DNA from: Planctobacterium sp965279005
GTDB taxonomy: Bacteria > Pseudomonadota > Gammaproteobacteria > Enterobacterales > Alteromonadaceae
Direction of reading: 5' to 3'
DNA: 64,000 bases
Assembly: GCA_965279005.1 (NCBI GenBank)
Contig: CBDIHK010000020.1
Coordinates: forward strand, 76,468-140,467
This document shows, piece by piece, positions 8,731-17,416 of this stretch; the stretch's first letter is position 1, and every line of letters starts with the position of its first letter. A model generated the notes under the pieces. The model did no database searches and was not told the DNA's origin. It saw nothing but the letters and a program-made list of their open reading frames with translations. The translations under genes were made by a program, and so were the position numbers.

Positions 8731-9656
8731 TGCCAATACTAGTATACGCAGAACACGACAACGCACATTTAAAATCTGAAACTGCCAAACTAGTTTCTGC
8801 CGCGTCTAAAATAGGTGGTGACATCCACGTGTTGGTTGCTGGCGAAGGTTGCCGGGCTATCGCCGAAGAGGCAGCAAAATTAGCGGGCGTGACTAAAGTA
8901 ATGTTGGCAGATGCAGCTTGCTACAGTAGCCAACTGGCAGAAAATATAGCGGACCTAGTGTTACAGGTGGGTAAGGACTACAGCCACATTATGGCCGCTG
9001 CTACAACTACGGGTAAAAACTTTATGCCCCGCGTTGCTGCATTGTTAGACGTCGCCCAGATTTCAGACATCATCGGTGTTGAAGCGGCTGATACATTTGT
9101 CAGGCCGATTTATGCAGGCAACGCCATTGCCACTGTACAAACCAGCGATACGATTAAAGTGTTGACGGTGCGTGCAAGTGCTTTCGATGCGGCAGAAACC
9201 ACGGGCAATGCCGAAGTTGAAGCATTGGCCATTGTTATTGAAGCCGAACAATCCAGTTTTGTTTCCCAAGAGTTGACCGAGTCTGAACGCCCTGAGCTGA
9301 CCGCTGCAGACGTGGTTATTTCAGGTGGTCGTGGTATGCAAAACGGGGAAAACTTCTCGTTGCTGAACGGTATTGCAGACAAGCTAGGTGCTGCCATCGG
9401 TGCCTCTAGGGCCGCAGTTGATGCGGGCTTTGTGCCGAACGATATGCAGGTTGGCCAAACAGGCAAAATCGTTGCGCCCCAATTGTATATTGCAGTTGGT
9501 ATTTCCGGTGCGATCCAGCATTTGGCTGGTATGAAAGACTCTAAGGTCATCGTAGCGATTAACAAGGATGAAGAAGCGCCAATCTTCCAGGTTGCTGATT
9601 ATGGCTTGGTAGGGGATTTGTTTGAGATCCTTCCCGAATTGGAATCCTCTCTCTAA
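8730..9656 (+). CDS. etfA: electron transfer flavoprotein subunit alpha
   Basis: 308 residues. The N-terminal domain resembles EtfB and the C-terminal FAD-binding domain includes VVISGGRGMQNGENF, GASRAAVDAGF and the nearly invariant YIAVGISGAIQHLAGM. With EtfB it forms the heterodimeric flavoprotein that delivers electrons to the ETF-QO encoded divergently. It overlaps etfB by one base and is followed by a rho-independent terminator, so etfBA is a two-gene operon. Confidence 0.96.
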   Translation: MPILVYAEHDNAHLKSETAKLVSAASKIGGDIHVLVAGEGCRAIAEEAAKLAGVTKVMLADAACYSSQLAENIADLVLQVGKDYSHIMAAATTTGKNFMPRVAALLDVAQISDIIGVEAADTFVRPIYAGNAIATVQTSDTIKVLTVRASAFDAAETTGNAEVEALAIVIEAEQSSFVSQELTESERPELTAADVVISGGRGMQNGENFSLLNGIADKLGAAIGASRAAVDAGFVPNDMQVGQTGKIVAPQLYIAVGISGAIQHLAGMKDSKVIVAINKDEEAPIFQVADYGLVGDLFEILPELESSL

Positions 9657-9681
9657 AATTCTTTAGCTAAAAACATTGTTT

Positions 9682-9707
9682 AAAAGGTGTCTTCGGGCAC
9701 CTTTTTT
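9682..9707 (+). terminator. rho-independent terminator of etfBA
   Basis: A GGTGTC stem pairs with GGCACC around a TTCG tetraloop and is followed by six T. It starts about 25 bases after the etfA stop. Confidence 0.88.
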
Positions 9708-9755
9708 GTTTATGCTGACGAAAAATATCTGTTGCAATCGGTATAACAAGGAAAC

Positions 9756-10020
9756 ATGATGAAAAACATTAAGTTAACTGCGCTTGTCAGTGCCGGTATA
9801 TTACTGTCAGCACGTTCTAGACTGACCCAAGAAAATTACGACAAATTAGAAATGGCGGTGGGGCAAGAAGATGTTGGTTGAGGTTATAGGTGAAGCCGGC
9901 AATTGCTCGGACACACTTGTTACCCGCAGTTGTGTCTGGGGTAATGAAGACGGTACTTAAATCAAAATAAGCTTTGTCGCTGGTCGGGCGGTAACTTTCA
10001 GTCAATCGGGTTTGGAGTAA
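9756..10020 (+). pseudogene. DUF3862-type small lipoprotein, decayed
   Basis: From ATG at 9756 (AAGGA just upstream) the sequence reads as a lipoprotein signal and then LTQENYDKLEMAVGQED, the beginning of the DUF3862 family. Three lesions are visible. The lipobox Cys has become Arg (CGT at 9813-9815, in LLSARS). An extra base within 9873-9880 shifts the frame and gives a stop at 9879-9881. In the restored frame, which reads VVEVIGEAGNCSD and RSCVWGNEDGT, there is an in-frame TAA at 9958-9960 where the family has an aromatic residue. The frame then continues as IKISFVAGRAVTFSQSGLE to TAA at 10018. Repaired length would be 87 residues. Its last codons contain the Shine-Dalgarno of the next gene. 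Confidence 0.85.
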
Positions 10021-10024
10021 TGAA

Positions 10025-10684
10025 ATGAGGCTTTGCGTTTTCATACTGGCCATATGCCTAAGTGCCTTGTCCTATGCTGAGCAGATAATAAGGGTACAAG
10101 GCAGTGGACAGGTTCTTGTACAGCCTGAACTACTTAGTTTTACGATTACCTTGGAGGAACAAGGCAAGTTAGTGGGCAAGCTTAACCAGTCGTTGGCCAG
10201 CAAATCAGGTTTGGTTTTTTCTGTTTTTGAAGATGCAGGTATTCCATTACGAGATATAGAAGCCCAAAACCTGCAACTAGCTCCGTGGATGGATTACGAG
10301 CGCCGGGAGCAAAAAGGCTTTGTTTTGTCGCGGACAATGGTAGTCACCATTAGGAATTTCGACACTATCGGCAGTGTCGTCGATGCATTGTTCAGGATAG
10401 GTGTCGCGAGGCTGGGCCAGTTCAACTATCGCATAGCCGATCAGCAGTCGCACTACAATGATGCCCTAGTTATGGCACTTAACAACGGTAAGGATAAAGC
10501 CGCCTTGCTAGCCAAACAAGCTGGCTTGAAAGTGGGGGAGTTACTGCACATGGAAGAGTTATCAGCCATTGGGATCCAGCCTACTATGATGCAGACCAGC
10601 AGGATGGAATCCAGCGACCTCAGCTTTGTGCCGGGCCAAATAAGTGTGACTGCGCATCTAGATTTGAAATTTTTATTGGAATGA
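10025..10684 (+). CDS. SIMPL domain (DUF541) periplasmic protein
   Basis: 219 residues with a clear signal peptide (MRLCVFILAICLSALSYA) and a mature part beginning EQIIRVQGSGQVLVQPELLSF, the usual start of SIMPL/DUF541 proteins related to E. coli YggE. The family forms oligomeric periplasmic or outer-surface proteins implicated in stress tolerance; the precise role is unknown. The start ATG has GGAG seven bases upstream, lying inside the end of the DUF3862 pseudogene, which suggests the two genes once formed a coupled operon. Confidence 0.85.
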   Translation: MRLCVFILAICLSALSYAEQIIRVQGSGQVLVQPELLSFTITLEEQGKLVGKLNQSLASKSGLVFSVFEDAGIPLRDIEAQNLQLAPWMDYERREQKGFVLSRTMVVTIRNFDTIGSVVDALFRIGVARLGQFNYRIADQQSHYNDALVMALNNGKDKAALLAKQAGLKVGELLHMEELSAIGIQPTMMQTSRMESSDLSFVPGQISVTAHLDLKFLLE

Positions 10685-10866
10685 AGTGTTCTAATTTCGC
10701 TGTTACCACGTAACCAATCAATTATATGAAAGTTATTGTTCAGTAACTTCTTAAACATCTGCATGATTTTTGAGCTGTGCATACGAATGCATAACAATAC
10801 CTAGTTTTAAATTTTGCAGAAAAAACTAAACTAGCAGACATTACAATCCTTTTCGGTGAATGAATT

Positions 10867-11331
10867 ATGGCTAAGACCAAAGAACAGCTATACGACGAAC
10901 TCGTGCAAGAAGTAGAAGCTATCTTGGACGGTGAAACAGACCTAATTGCAAACCTGGCGAATGTCAGTGCCCTAATCTGGAATAAGCTACCCGATGTAAA
11001 TTGGGCAGGTTTTTACCTGTTAAAAGGTGAAGAGTTGGTATTGGGTCCGTTCCAAGGCAAACCCGCTTGTGTGCGGATCCCGGTTGGACGTGGCGTCTGC
11101 GGCGCGGCAGCGAAGACATTGACTCCACAGCTAGTGGACGATGTGCACCAGTTCGAAGGGCATATTGCCTGTGACTATGCGTCAAACTCCGAGGCCGTGT
11201 TGCCAGTGATGGTAAAGGGTGAACTACTGGGGGTTTTGGATTTGGACAGCCCAATATTTTCGCGCTTTGATAAAGTAGACTTGGCTGGCTTGTTGCGGGT
11301 TACAGAAAAGCTTCAGGATGCATTGGCTTGA
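10867..11331 (+). CDS. msrC: free methionine-(R)-sulfoxide reductase (GAF domain)
   Basis: 154 residues, a single GAF domain as in E. coli YebR (fRMsr), which reduces free methionine-R-sulfoxide using thioredoxin. The three redox cysteines are present at positions 68, 78 and 102 (PACVRIP, RGVCGAAA, HIACDYAS) with the same spacing of 10 and 24 residues as the E. coli enzyme. GGTGA precedes the ATG. The stop overlaps the start of the next small gene by three bases. In E. coli yebR also lies near proQ and prc. Confidence 0.93.
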   Translation: MAKTKEQLYDELVQEVEAILDGETDLIANLANVSALIWNKLPDVNWAGFYLLKGEELVLGPFQGKPACVRIPVGRGVCGAAAKTLTPQLVDDVHQFEGHIACDYASNSEAVLPVMVKGELLGVLDLDSPIFSRFDKVDLAGLLRVTEKLQDALA

Positions 11332-11612
11332 AAGAGTTGGTAGATATCCAAGTTGCGTTGTCGACCCCGGACGACCTTGACTGTTGGGAAGGTGAAGAGG
11401 CCGAAATGGCCTCGGAACAACTTAATACCCTGTTGCACATGTTGTACGACAGGGCAGATCCCGATACCGAAACCCAAGTTTTGGAGCGCCAAATCCAATT
11501 TGTTTGGGAAAATTGGCGAGAACATCCCCAGTTATTGGATATAGATGAACAAGATCTAAGTGATTGGGTTGACCATTTGCTGGCAACTTGGGATGATGCG
11601 CACAACGATTAA
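11328..11612 (+). CDS. small acidic hypothetical protein, 94 aa
   Basis: Starts with TTG at 11328, overlapping the msrC stop (TTGA); AGGA lies at 11315-11318. The protein is strongly acidic, with many Asp and Glu and five Trp, and no signal peptide or membrane helix. I do not recognise the family. Its position, tightly packed between msrC and proQ in the same direction, suggests cotranscription, but gives no firm clue to function. Confidence 0.65.
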   Translation: MKELVDIQVALSTPDDLDCWEGEEAEMASEQLNTLLHMLYDRADPDTETQVLERQIQFVWENWREHPQLLDIDEQDLSDWVDHLLATWDDAHND

Positions 11613-11638
11613 ACTAGCGCTATAAATTTATCCCATAG

Positions 11639-12289
11639 ATGGAAAACACGGAAAAATTCTCCAACCCTAAAGAAGTCATCGCATTCTTGAGCGAGACTTA
11701 CCCTAAATGCTTCTCTCTTGAGGGCGATGCCAAACCTTTAAAAATAGGTATCTTCCAAGATTTGTCCGAAGCACTTAAAGATGAACCTCGTTTAAGCAAG
11801 ACTCTATTGCGGTCTTCTTTGCGTCATTACACCAATAGCTGGCGTTACTTATACGCTATCAAGGCGGGAGCTAAACGCATTGGCCTTGGCGGTGAAGCTG
11901 ACGCGGAGGTGGAAAAAGATCACGAGCAGCACGCGCAGCAGCAACTGCAAGAAAGCAAACAAAAAATGGCTGAGCGCAAAAAACAGCAGGGTAAAAATAC
12001 CGGCGATGTTGCAAAGAAAAATTACAAAAATAAGACAAAACGTGATAGTCAAACTAAACTCAACGGAACTAATCTAAAGAACAAGAAACAAACTAGACAT
12101 CCAAAACCTGAAAAGTTGTCGGAACAAAATTTGGTCCCAGGTACTGCGGTAACCGTTAAAGTAGGTAGGACTCCCATGTTGGCCACTATTGCTGAAGTTG
12201 CAAAAGACGGTGTCCAAATTGTCTTGGAGTCTGGGATGCAGATGAAAGTGCAAGAAGACAACTTGAGGTTAGCAGTAAATAAAAGGTAA
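11639..12289 (+). CDS. proQ: RNA chaperone ProQ
   Basis: 216 residues with the three-part ProQ design: an N-terminal FinO/ProQ RNA-binding domain (about residues 5-115, including FLSETYPKCFSLEGDAKPLKIGI and RYLYAIKAGAKRIGL), a very basic Lys/Gln/Asn-rich linker, and a C-terminal Tudor-like domain (about residues 165-212, VPGTAVTVKVGRTPMLATI). ProQ binds structured small RNAs and mRNA 3' ends. It lies directly upstream of prc with six bases between them, the same pairing as in E. coli. Confidence 0.95.
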   Translation: MENTEKFSNPKEVIAFLSETYPKCFSLEGDAKPLKIGIFQDLSEALKDEPRLSKTLLRSSLRHYTNSWRYLYAIKAGAKRIGLGGEADAEVEKDHEQHAQQQLQESKQKMAERKKQQGKNTGDVAKKNYKNKTKRDSQTKLNGTNLKNKKQTRHPKPEKLSEQNLVPGTAVTVKVGRTPMLATIAEVAKDGVQIVLESGMQMKVQEDNLRLAVNKR

Positions 12290-12295
12290 GGTTTT

Positions 12296-14320
12296 ATGAA
12301 TCATTTAGTTCGCGGCGCCGTAGCTTCATTTTTTTTAGTGGGTGCCAGCGCACTTGCCATTGAATCCACTGACGAGTTACCTGATCTTTCTCAAGAAGGT
12401 CAACATTCGGTCGCTGCCAAGCGCATATCTGACCTGTTTACCCGTGCCCATTACAAGGAAATTGAGCTAAATGATGAGGTGTCGGGGCAGGTTTATGAAC
12501 GTTTCTTGCGCTCACTCGATCCCAATAAAACCATATTCCTAGCATCTGACATTGCCGAATTAGAGAAGTTTCGCGATAAGTTCGACAACGCCTTTGCCAA
12601 AGGCAATATGACCGTTGCCTATGAAATGTATGAGTTGAATTTGCAGCGCAGGCTTGAGCGCTTCAACTACGCCTTGAGCCTATTGGAACAGGGCTTCGAC
12701 TTCGAACAGGAGGGTGACAAGTATTATTTTGACCGCGAGGATGCCGAGTGGCCAACGAGCACTGCGGAATTGGACGAGCTTTGGCGGCAACGGGTGAAAT
12801 ACGATGCGCTAAACCTCAAGCTTGCTGGCAAAGAAAAGGAAAAAGCCACCGAGCTACTGCAGAAGCGTTACAATCGCGCAATCAAACGCCTATACCAAAC
12901 TAAAAGCGAAGATGTCTTCCAAACTGCCATGAATGCGTTTGCCAGGAGCATTGAAGCCCACACCAGTTATTTGTCACCCCGCAACGCAGAACGCTTCCAA
13001 ATGGAAATGAATTTGTCTTTTGAAGGTATTGGCGCGGTTTTGCAGTCTGAGGATGATTTTACCGTCATCAGGAGTATTGTGTCTGGGGGCCCTGCTGATA
13101 TCTCCAACCGGGTTAAGCCAAAGGACAAAATTGTTGGAGTTGCCCAGGAAGACGAAGAGTTTGTTGATGTCATCGGCTGGCGGCTCGACGAAGTGGTTGA
13201 GTTGATTAAAGGCCCCAAAGGCACCGAAGTTAGGTTGCAAATCATAAAAGCGACCTCTGAGTCTAGCGTACCGGTAGAAGTTTCTATTGTGCGGGACGAG
13301 ATTAAACTAGAAGACCGGGCTGCCAAGTCTGAGGTGTACATTCCTGAAGTAGGGCAACACAAAGGCAAAAAGTTGGGCATTATCACTATCCCGTCTTTTT
13401 ATAACAACCTTAGCCAGGACGTTAAGAAAGAACTTACCAAGCTAAAACAAGAAGGTGTCGAAGGCGTTATTGTTGACCTGCGTGGCAATGGTGGTGGTTC
13501 CTTGATGGAAGCGACCTTGGTGTCAGGCTTGTTTATCGATAAAGGCCCCATCGTACAGGTCCGGTACAGTACCGGTAAAATCAGTGTTAACCGAGATAAT
13601 GACGGCGTGACCTTTTACGACGGCCCTTTGACCGTTATGGTGGACAGGTATAGCGCATCAGCCTCAGAGATTTTTGCTGCTGCCATGCAAGACTATGGGC
13701 GCGCCCTTATTGTAGGTGAGCAAACCTTTGGCAAAGGCACTGTCCAGCAGCACCGGGGGCTTGGTCGTATTTATGACTTCTATGACAATCCACTCGGCAG
13801 TGTGCAGTTTACTATTGCTAAATTCTATCGCATTAACGGTGGCAGCACGCAGCACAAAGGGGTAATACCGGATATTTTATTCCCATCCCCGGTTGATGCA
13901 GAAGAATGGGGTGAGAGCCAAGAAGAAAATGCGCTGCCTTGGGACAGCATCAACCGGGCCAACTACACCACGTTTGGTTCTGATGCCGGTGCGGCTAGTA
14001 TCGTTAACCAAAGATATCAGGAAAGGATTTCAAATGATCCGGAGTTCGCCTATATCTTCAGCGATATTGAAGACTACAGGAAAAACAAAGACAGGGAATT
14101 CGTGAGCCTAGTTGAGTCTGAGCGCCGTGCAGAGAAAGACGAGCGCGAGCAAAGGCAACTTGAGCGCACAAATGAGCGACTGGTGCGGCTTGGGTACGAA
14201 AAAGTGACTAAGTTAGAAGATGTGCCGGAAGACCTTGAAGAAATCGATCCTTTCTTGGATGAAGCGGCACAAATTACATTGGATGTAGTGAGCACTGGTA
14301 AGTACGCGATTAACCGTTAG
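12296..14320 (+). CDS. prc: carboxy-terminal processing protease Prc/Tsp
   Basis: 674 residues, periplasmic tail-specific serine protease of family S41. A signal peptide ends around ALA/I at residue 22. A helical N-terminal domain is followed by a PDZ domain (about residues 240-330) and the protease core. The catalytic Ser is in SASASE (about residue 455) and the catalytic Lys in FGKGTVQ (about residue 480). A charged C-terminal DUF3340 region follows. Prc trims or degrades periplasmic proteins by their C-termini, including PBP3 and cell-wall hydrolases. AAGGTAAGG just before the ATG couples it to proQ, and a terminator follows the stop. Confidence 0.96.
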   Translation: MNHLVRGAVASFFLVGASALAIESTDELPDLSQEGQHSVAAKRISDLFTRAHYKEIELNDEVSGQVYERFLRSLDPNKTIFLASDIAELEKFRDKFDNAFAKGNMTVAYEMYELNLQRRLERFNYALSLLEQGFDFEQEGDKYYFDREDAEWPTSTAELDELWRQRVKYDALNLKLAGKEKEKATELLQKRYNRAIKRLYQTKSEDVFQTAMNAFARSIEAHTSYLSPRNAERFQMEMNLSFEGIGAVLQSEDDFTVIRSIVSGGPADISNRVKPKDKIVGVAQEDEEFVDVIGWRLDEVVELIKGPKGTEVRLQIIKATSESSVPVEVSIVRDEIKLEDRAAKSEVYIPEVGQHKGKKLGIITIPSFYNNLSQDVKKELTKLKQEGVEGVIVDLRGNGGGSLMEATLVSGLFIDKGPIVQVRYSTGKISVNRDNDGVTFYDGPLTVMVDRYSASASEIFAAAMQDYGRALIVGEQTFGKGTVQQHRGLGRIYDFYDNPLGSVQFTIAKFYRINGGSTQHKGVIPDILFPSPVDAEEWGESQEENALPWDSINRANYTTFGSDAGAASIVNQRYQERISNDPEFAYIFSDIEDYRKNKDREFVSLVESERRAEKDEREQRQLERTNERLVRLGYEKVTKLEDVPEDLEEIDPFLDEAAQITLDVVSTGKYAINR

Positions 14321-14333
14321 ATCGAATAACTAA

Positions 14334-14360
14334 AAGAAGGCGTGTTGTGCGCCTTTTTTT
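14334..14360 (+). terminator. rho-independent terminator of the proQ-prc unit
   Basis: The inverted repeat GAAGGCG...GCGCC closes a short loop and is followed by seven T, 13 bases after the prc stop. Confidence 0.85.
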
Positions 14361-14490
14361 ATGTCCAATTACCATAATTTCTGTATCCTAACCCCGATTG
14401 ACACTGATATTATCTACCGATCAGGAGTTGCTCGGCCGTCGGCACGTAACGAATAAAATTTAATAACAATAAAATTTAAGGGCATACACA

Positions 14491-15834
14491 ATGAACAACA
14501 GGGGTGAATTCTCTTCGAGAATTGGCTTTATACTGGCTGCTGCAGGATCTGCTGTGGGGCTAGGTAACATCTGGGGCTTTCCCAAAGAAGTCGCCAGCAA
14601 CGGCGGCGCAGCATTCGTTTTAATGTACATCGTTTTAGCATTTGCATTGGCTTATCCAGTGCTGATGGCTGAGCTTGTTATTGGCCGTGCAACCCGATCA
14701 AATATGATTGACGCCCTCGGCAAAATTAGTGGCAAAAAAGCCAAGATAGCGGGCAAGGCGACGGGCGTATGGGGCTTTGTTACGGTTTCTTTGATTTTGT
14801 CTTTCTACGCTATTGTTGCGGGTTGGATGATTGCTTATTGCTTAAATGCATTTGCTGGCCTGACTTCAATGGATGCCCTATCTACCTGGTTGGTATCTGA
14901 CTCGATAGTGCGCAACTTGTTATTTTGTGCGCTTTTTATTGGGCTGACGGGGCTAATCGTTGCTGGCGGTGTAAGTGGCGGCATTGAAAAGTGGTCGGTA
15001 CGGCTAATGCCCACGCTGTTCTTGATAATTGGCATACTCATTATTTACGTAGCCACGCTAGAAGGTGCAAGGGAGGGTCTGCGTGCCTACTTAGTGCCCG
15101 ATTTTTCCAAAATTCTTGATCCCGACCTAATGGTGAGTGCCATGGGACAAGCCTTCTTTTCCATGTCCCTAGGTGTCGGCACTATGCTGGTGTACGGTTC
15201 TTATATCAGCAACAAGGAAAACTTACCCAATTTAGGCGCCTCTGTTGCCCTGGTCGACATTGGCGTAGCAATACTCGCAGGCCTCTTGATCATCCCTACT
15301 ATGTATGTGGCACTAAATAATGGTGTGGCTATTTTTGATGAATCTGGCGAGCTGATTGAAGGCGGTAAATTGATATTCAACGTGCTTCCTGAATTGTTCC
15401 AAGCGATGGGGAATATCGGTTACTTTGTTGCCTTTGCCTTTTTTGCACTGATGACAATTGCCGCTGTAACTTCTTCGATTTCGATGCTCGAGGTACCGGT
15501 CGCCTATGTGGTTGAGAACAAGGGGGTTGCCAGGAATAAAGCGGTAGTAATTATAGCGACGTCAATTTTCTTAATAAGCGCAACGATTATCTTTAATTCT
15601 GAGGCCTTGTTTGACTTAGTTGTTACTATCACAACGAAATACAGCCAGCCTTTGCTCGGTCTTGCATTGTGTATTTTTGCCGGCTGGGTGTGGCGACGCA
15701 ACGAAATACTAAAAGAGTTACAAAAGGGACATGCTGAGGTTGAACACAAATTCTTTTGGAAAGTTTGGCCTTGGTATATCAAGTTTGTGTGTCCTGTCAT
15801 TATAGCCGCGATGTTCTATCGCTCATTCTCTTGA
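14491..15834 (+). CDS. sodium-dependent transporter, NSS/SNF family
   Basis: 447 residues and about 11 hydrophobic helices, as in bacterial neurotransmitter:sodium symporters (LeuT fold). The N-terminus ends in the family signature AAAGSAVGLGNIWGFP followed by SNGGAAFVLMY, which covers the unwound helix 1 that binds Na+ and substrate. The substrate is probably an amino acid but cannot be specified. It precedes an NhaC-type antiporter by 39 bases, suggesting a two-gene operon linked by sodium. Confidence 0.9.
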   Translation: MNNRGEFSSRIGFILAAAGSAVGLGNIWGFPKEVASNGGAAFVLMYIVLAFALAYPVLMAELVIGRATRSNMIDALGKISGKKAKIAGKATGVWGFVTVSLILSFYAIVAGWMIAYCLNAFAGLTSMDALSTWLVSDSIVRNLLFCALFIGLTGLIVAGGVSGGIEKWSVRLMPTLFLIIGILIIYVATLEGAREGLRAYLVPDFSKILDPDLMVSAMGQAFFSMSLGVGTMLVYGSYISNKENLPNLGASVALVDIGVAILAGLLIIPTMYVALNNGVAIFDESGELIEGGKLIFNVLPELFQAMGNIGYFVAFAFFALMTIAAVTSSISMLEVPVAYVVENKGVARNKAVVIIATSIFLISATIIFNSEALFDLVVTITTKYSQPLLGLALCIFAGWVWRRNEILKELQKGHAEVEHKFFWKVWPWYIKFVCPVIIAAMFYRSFS

Positions 15835-15873
15835 CTTGGAAACACATGAAAATTGCTACGGAGCAAAACATAA

Positions 15874-17349
15874 ATGACTAATGCACAGCATAAAGAGCCA
15901 TCGTTACTCGACTCCCTGATCCCGATAGTAGTGCTTGTAGCCCTACTGTTTACCTCAGTAATGGTCTACGGTAGCGATTCATCAAGCGGTCCAAACCAAA
16001 TTGTTCTGTTATTAGGTATGGCTGTTACTGCCATCATTGGTTTAAAAAACGGCTTCACTTGGAAAGAAATTGAACAGGGCATGATAAACGGGATTTCCAT
16101 ATCCTTGGGCGCCCTTCTTATTTTGCTGGCTGTCGGTTCCCTTATCGGCACTTGGTTGTTGGCTGGCACAGTTCCAACCCTCATCTATTACGGTCTTGAG
16201 CTGTTAAACCCTTCTATTTTTTATGCTGCAACAGTGGTGATATGTGCCATAGTGGCCATGAGCATTGGTAGCAGCTGGACAACGGCCGCCACCGTTGGTG
16301 TTGCCTTGGTGGGGATTGCCAAAGGCATGGGGATGTCTGAAGCCATTACTGCCGGTGCCATTATCTCTGGTGCCTATTTCGGCGATAAGATCTCACCTTT
16401 ATCTGAAACCACTAACCTAGCGCCAGCTGTAGCTGGCACTGACTTGTTTGAACATATACGTTACATGCTGTGGACGACAGTGCCAAGTATTGTATTGGCG
16501 GTTATTATCTTCTTGTTTATGGGGTTTGACGCGGCCAAGAATGTATCTAACGAAGAAATCGCGGCGATGCAGTCTCTGCTAGAGGCTGAATTTAACCTTG
16601 GTCCCCATATGCTGGTGCCGTTAGTCGTTTTATTGGTCATGGCAGTTAAGAAGGTTCCAGCGTTCCCATCGGTAGGAATCGGCGCTTTGTTAGGTGGTAT
16701 TTGGGCTATCATTTTCCAACCCGAAGCGATATCCAAAATGGTGGGCGTTGATCAGGCGCACCTAGGCCAGTCTTTTAAAATGGTTTGGGTGGCTTTGTAC
16801 GACGGGGTTACTTTCAATACACCTGATGCCAACCTCAATGACCTGCTTAGTGGCGGCGGAATGGCGAATATGTTGAATACCATCTGGCTAGTCATGTGCG
16901 CAATGTGTTTTGGCGCTGTACTGGAAAAAGTTGGATTGTTAAAACGCGCTGTCAGCGCCATTTTAAAAGGGGCGAAATCCGCGGGAGACATGGTGACCCG
17001 GACAGTTGCAACCTGTTTCGGCTCAAACCTAATTACTGCGGATCAATATATCTCCATCGTTATGCCCGGCAGGATGTACAAAGAAGAATTTAAAAAACGC
17101 GGATTGCACCAGCTTAACCTCTCCCGTAGTTTGGAAGATGGCGGCACCATTACGTCTCCGTTAATCCCCTGGAATACCTGTGGTGCCTATATGGCAGGGG
17201 TACTCAAGGTACCAACCCTAGATTACTTGTGGTTTGCGTTCTTTAACCTGATAAACCCCGTATTAGCGATAATCTATGCCTTTTTAGGTATCAAAATCCT
17301 TAGGTTGGAACCACCTAAGTCATTAAAACCGGAGTCTGCCACGACATAA
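15874..17349 (+). CDS. nhaC: Na+/H+ antiporter, NhaC family
   Basis: 491 residues with about 11 to 13 membrane helices. Signature stretches of NhaC antiporters are visible: SIGSSWTTAATVGVALVGIA, GAIISGAYFGDKISPLSETTN and SRSLEDGGTITSPLIPWNTCGAYMAG. It should exchange Na+ (possibly with an organic ion) for protons at the inner membrane. CGGAG lies upstream of the ATG. Coexpression with the upstream NSS symporter would let the cell expel the sodium that enters with the amino acid; this is inference. Confidence 0.88.
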   Translation: MTNAQHKEPSLLDSLIPIVVLVALLFTSVMVYGSDSSSGPNQIVLLLGMAVTAIIGLKNGFTWKEIEQGMINGISISLGALLILLAVGSLIGTWLLAGTVPTLIYYGLELLNPSIFYAATVVICAIVAMSIGSSWTTAATVGVALVGIAKGMGMSEAITAGAIISGAYFGDKISPLSETTNLAPAVAGTDLFEHIRYMLWTTVPSIVLAVIIFLFMGFDAAKNVSNEEIAAMQSLLEAEFNLGPHMLVPLVVLLVMAVKKVPAFPSVGIGALLGGIWAIIFQPEAISKMVGVDQAHLGQSFKMVWVALYDGVTFNTPDANLNDLLSGGGMANMLNTIWLVMCAMCFGAVLEKVGLLKRAVSAILKGAKSAGDMVTRTVATCFGSNLITADQYISIVMPGRMYKEEFKKRGLHQLNLSRSLEDGGTITSPLIPWNTCGAYMAGVLKVPTLDYLWFAFFNLINPVLAIIYAFLGIKILRLEPPKSLKPESATT

Positions 17350-17416
17350 TCAACACAATTAACTGGTTATTCAAGTTGCGGCGTTTTGCAGTCTATTAGC
17401 GATAGTGGAGTTTAGG

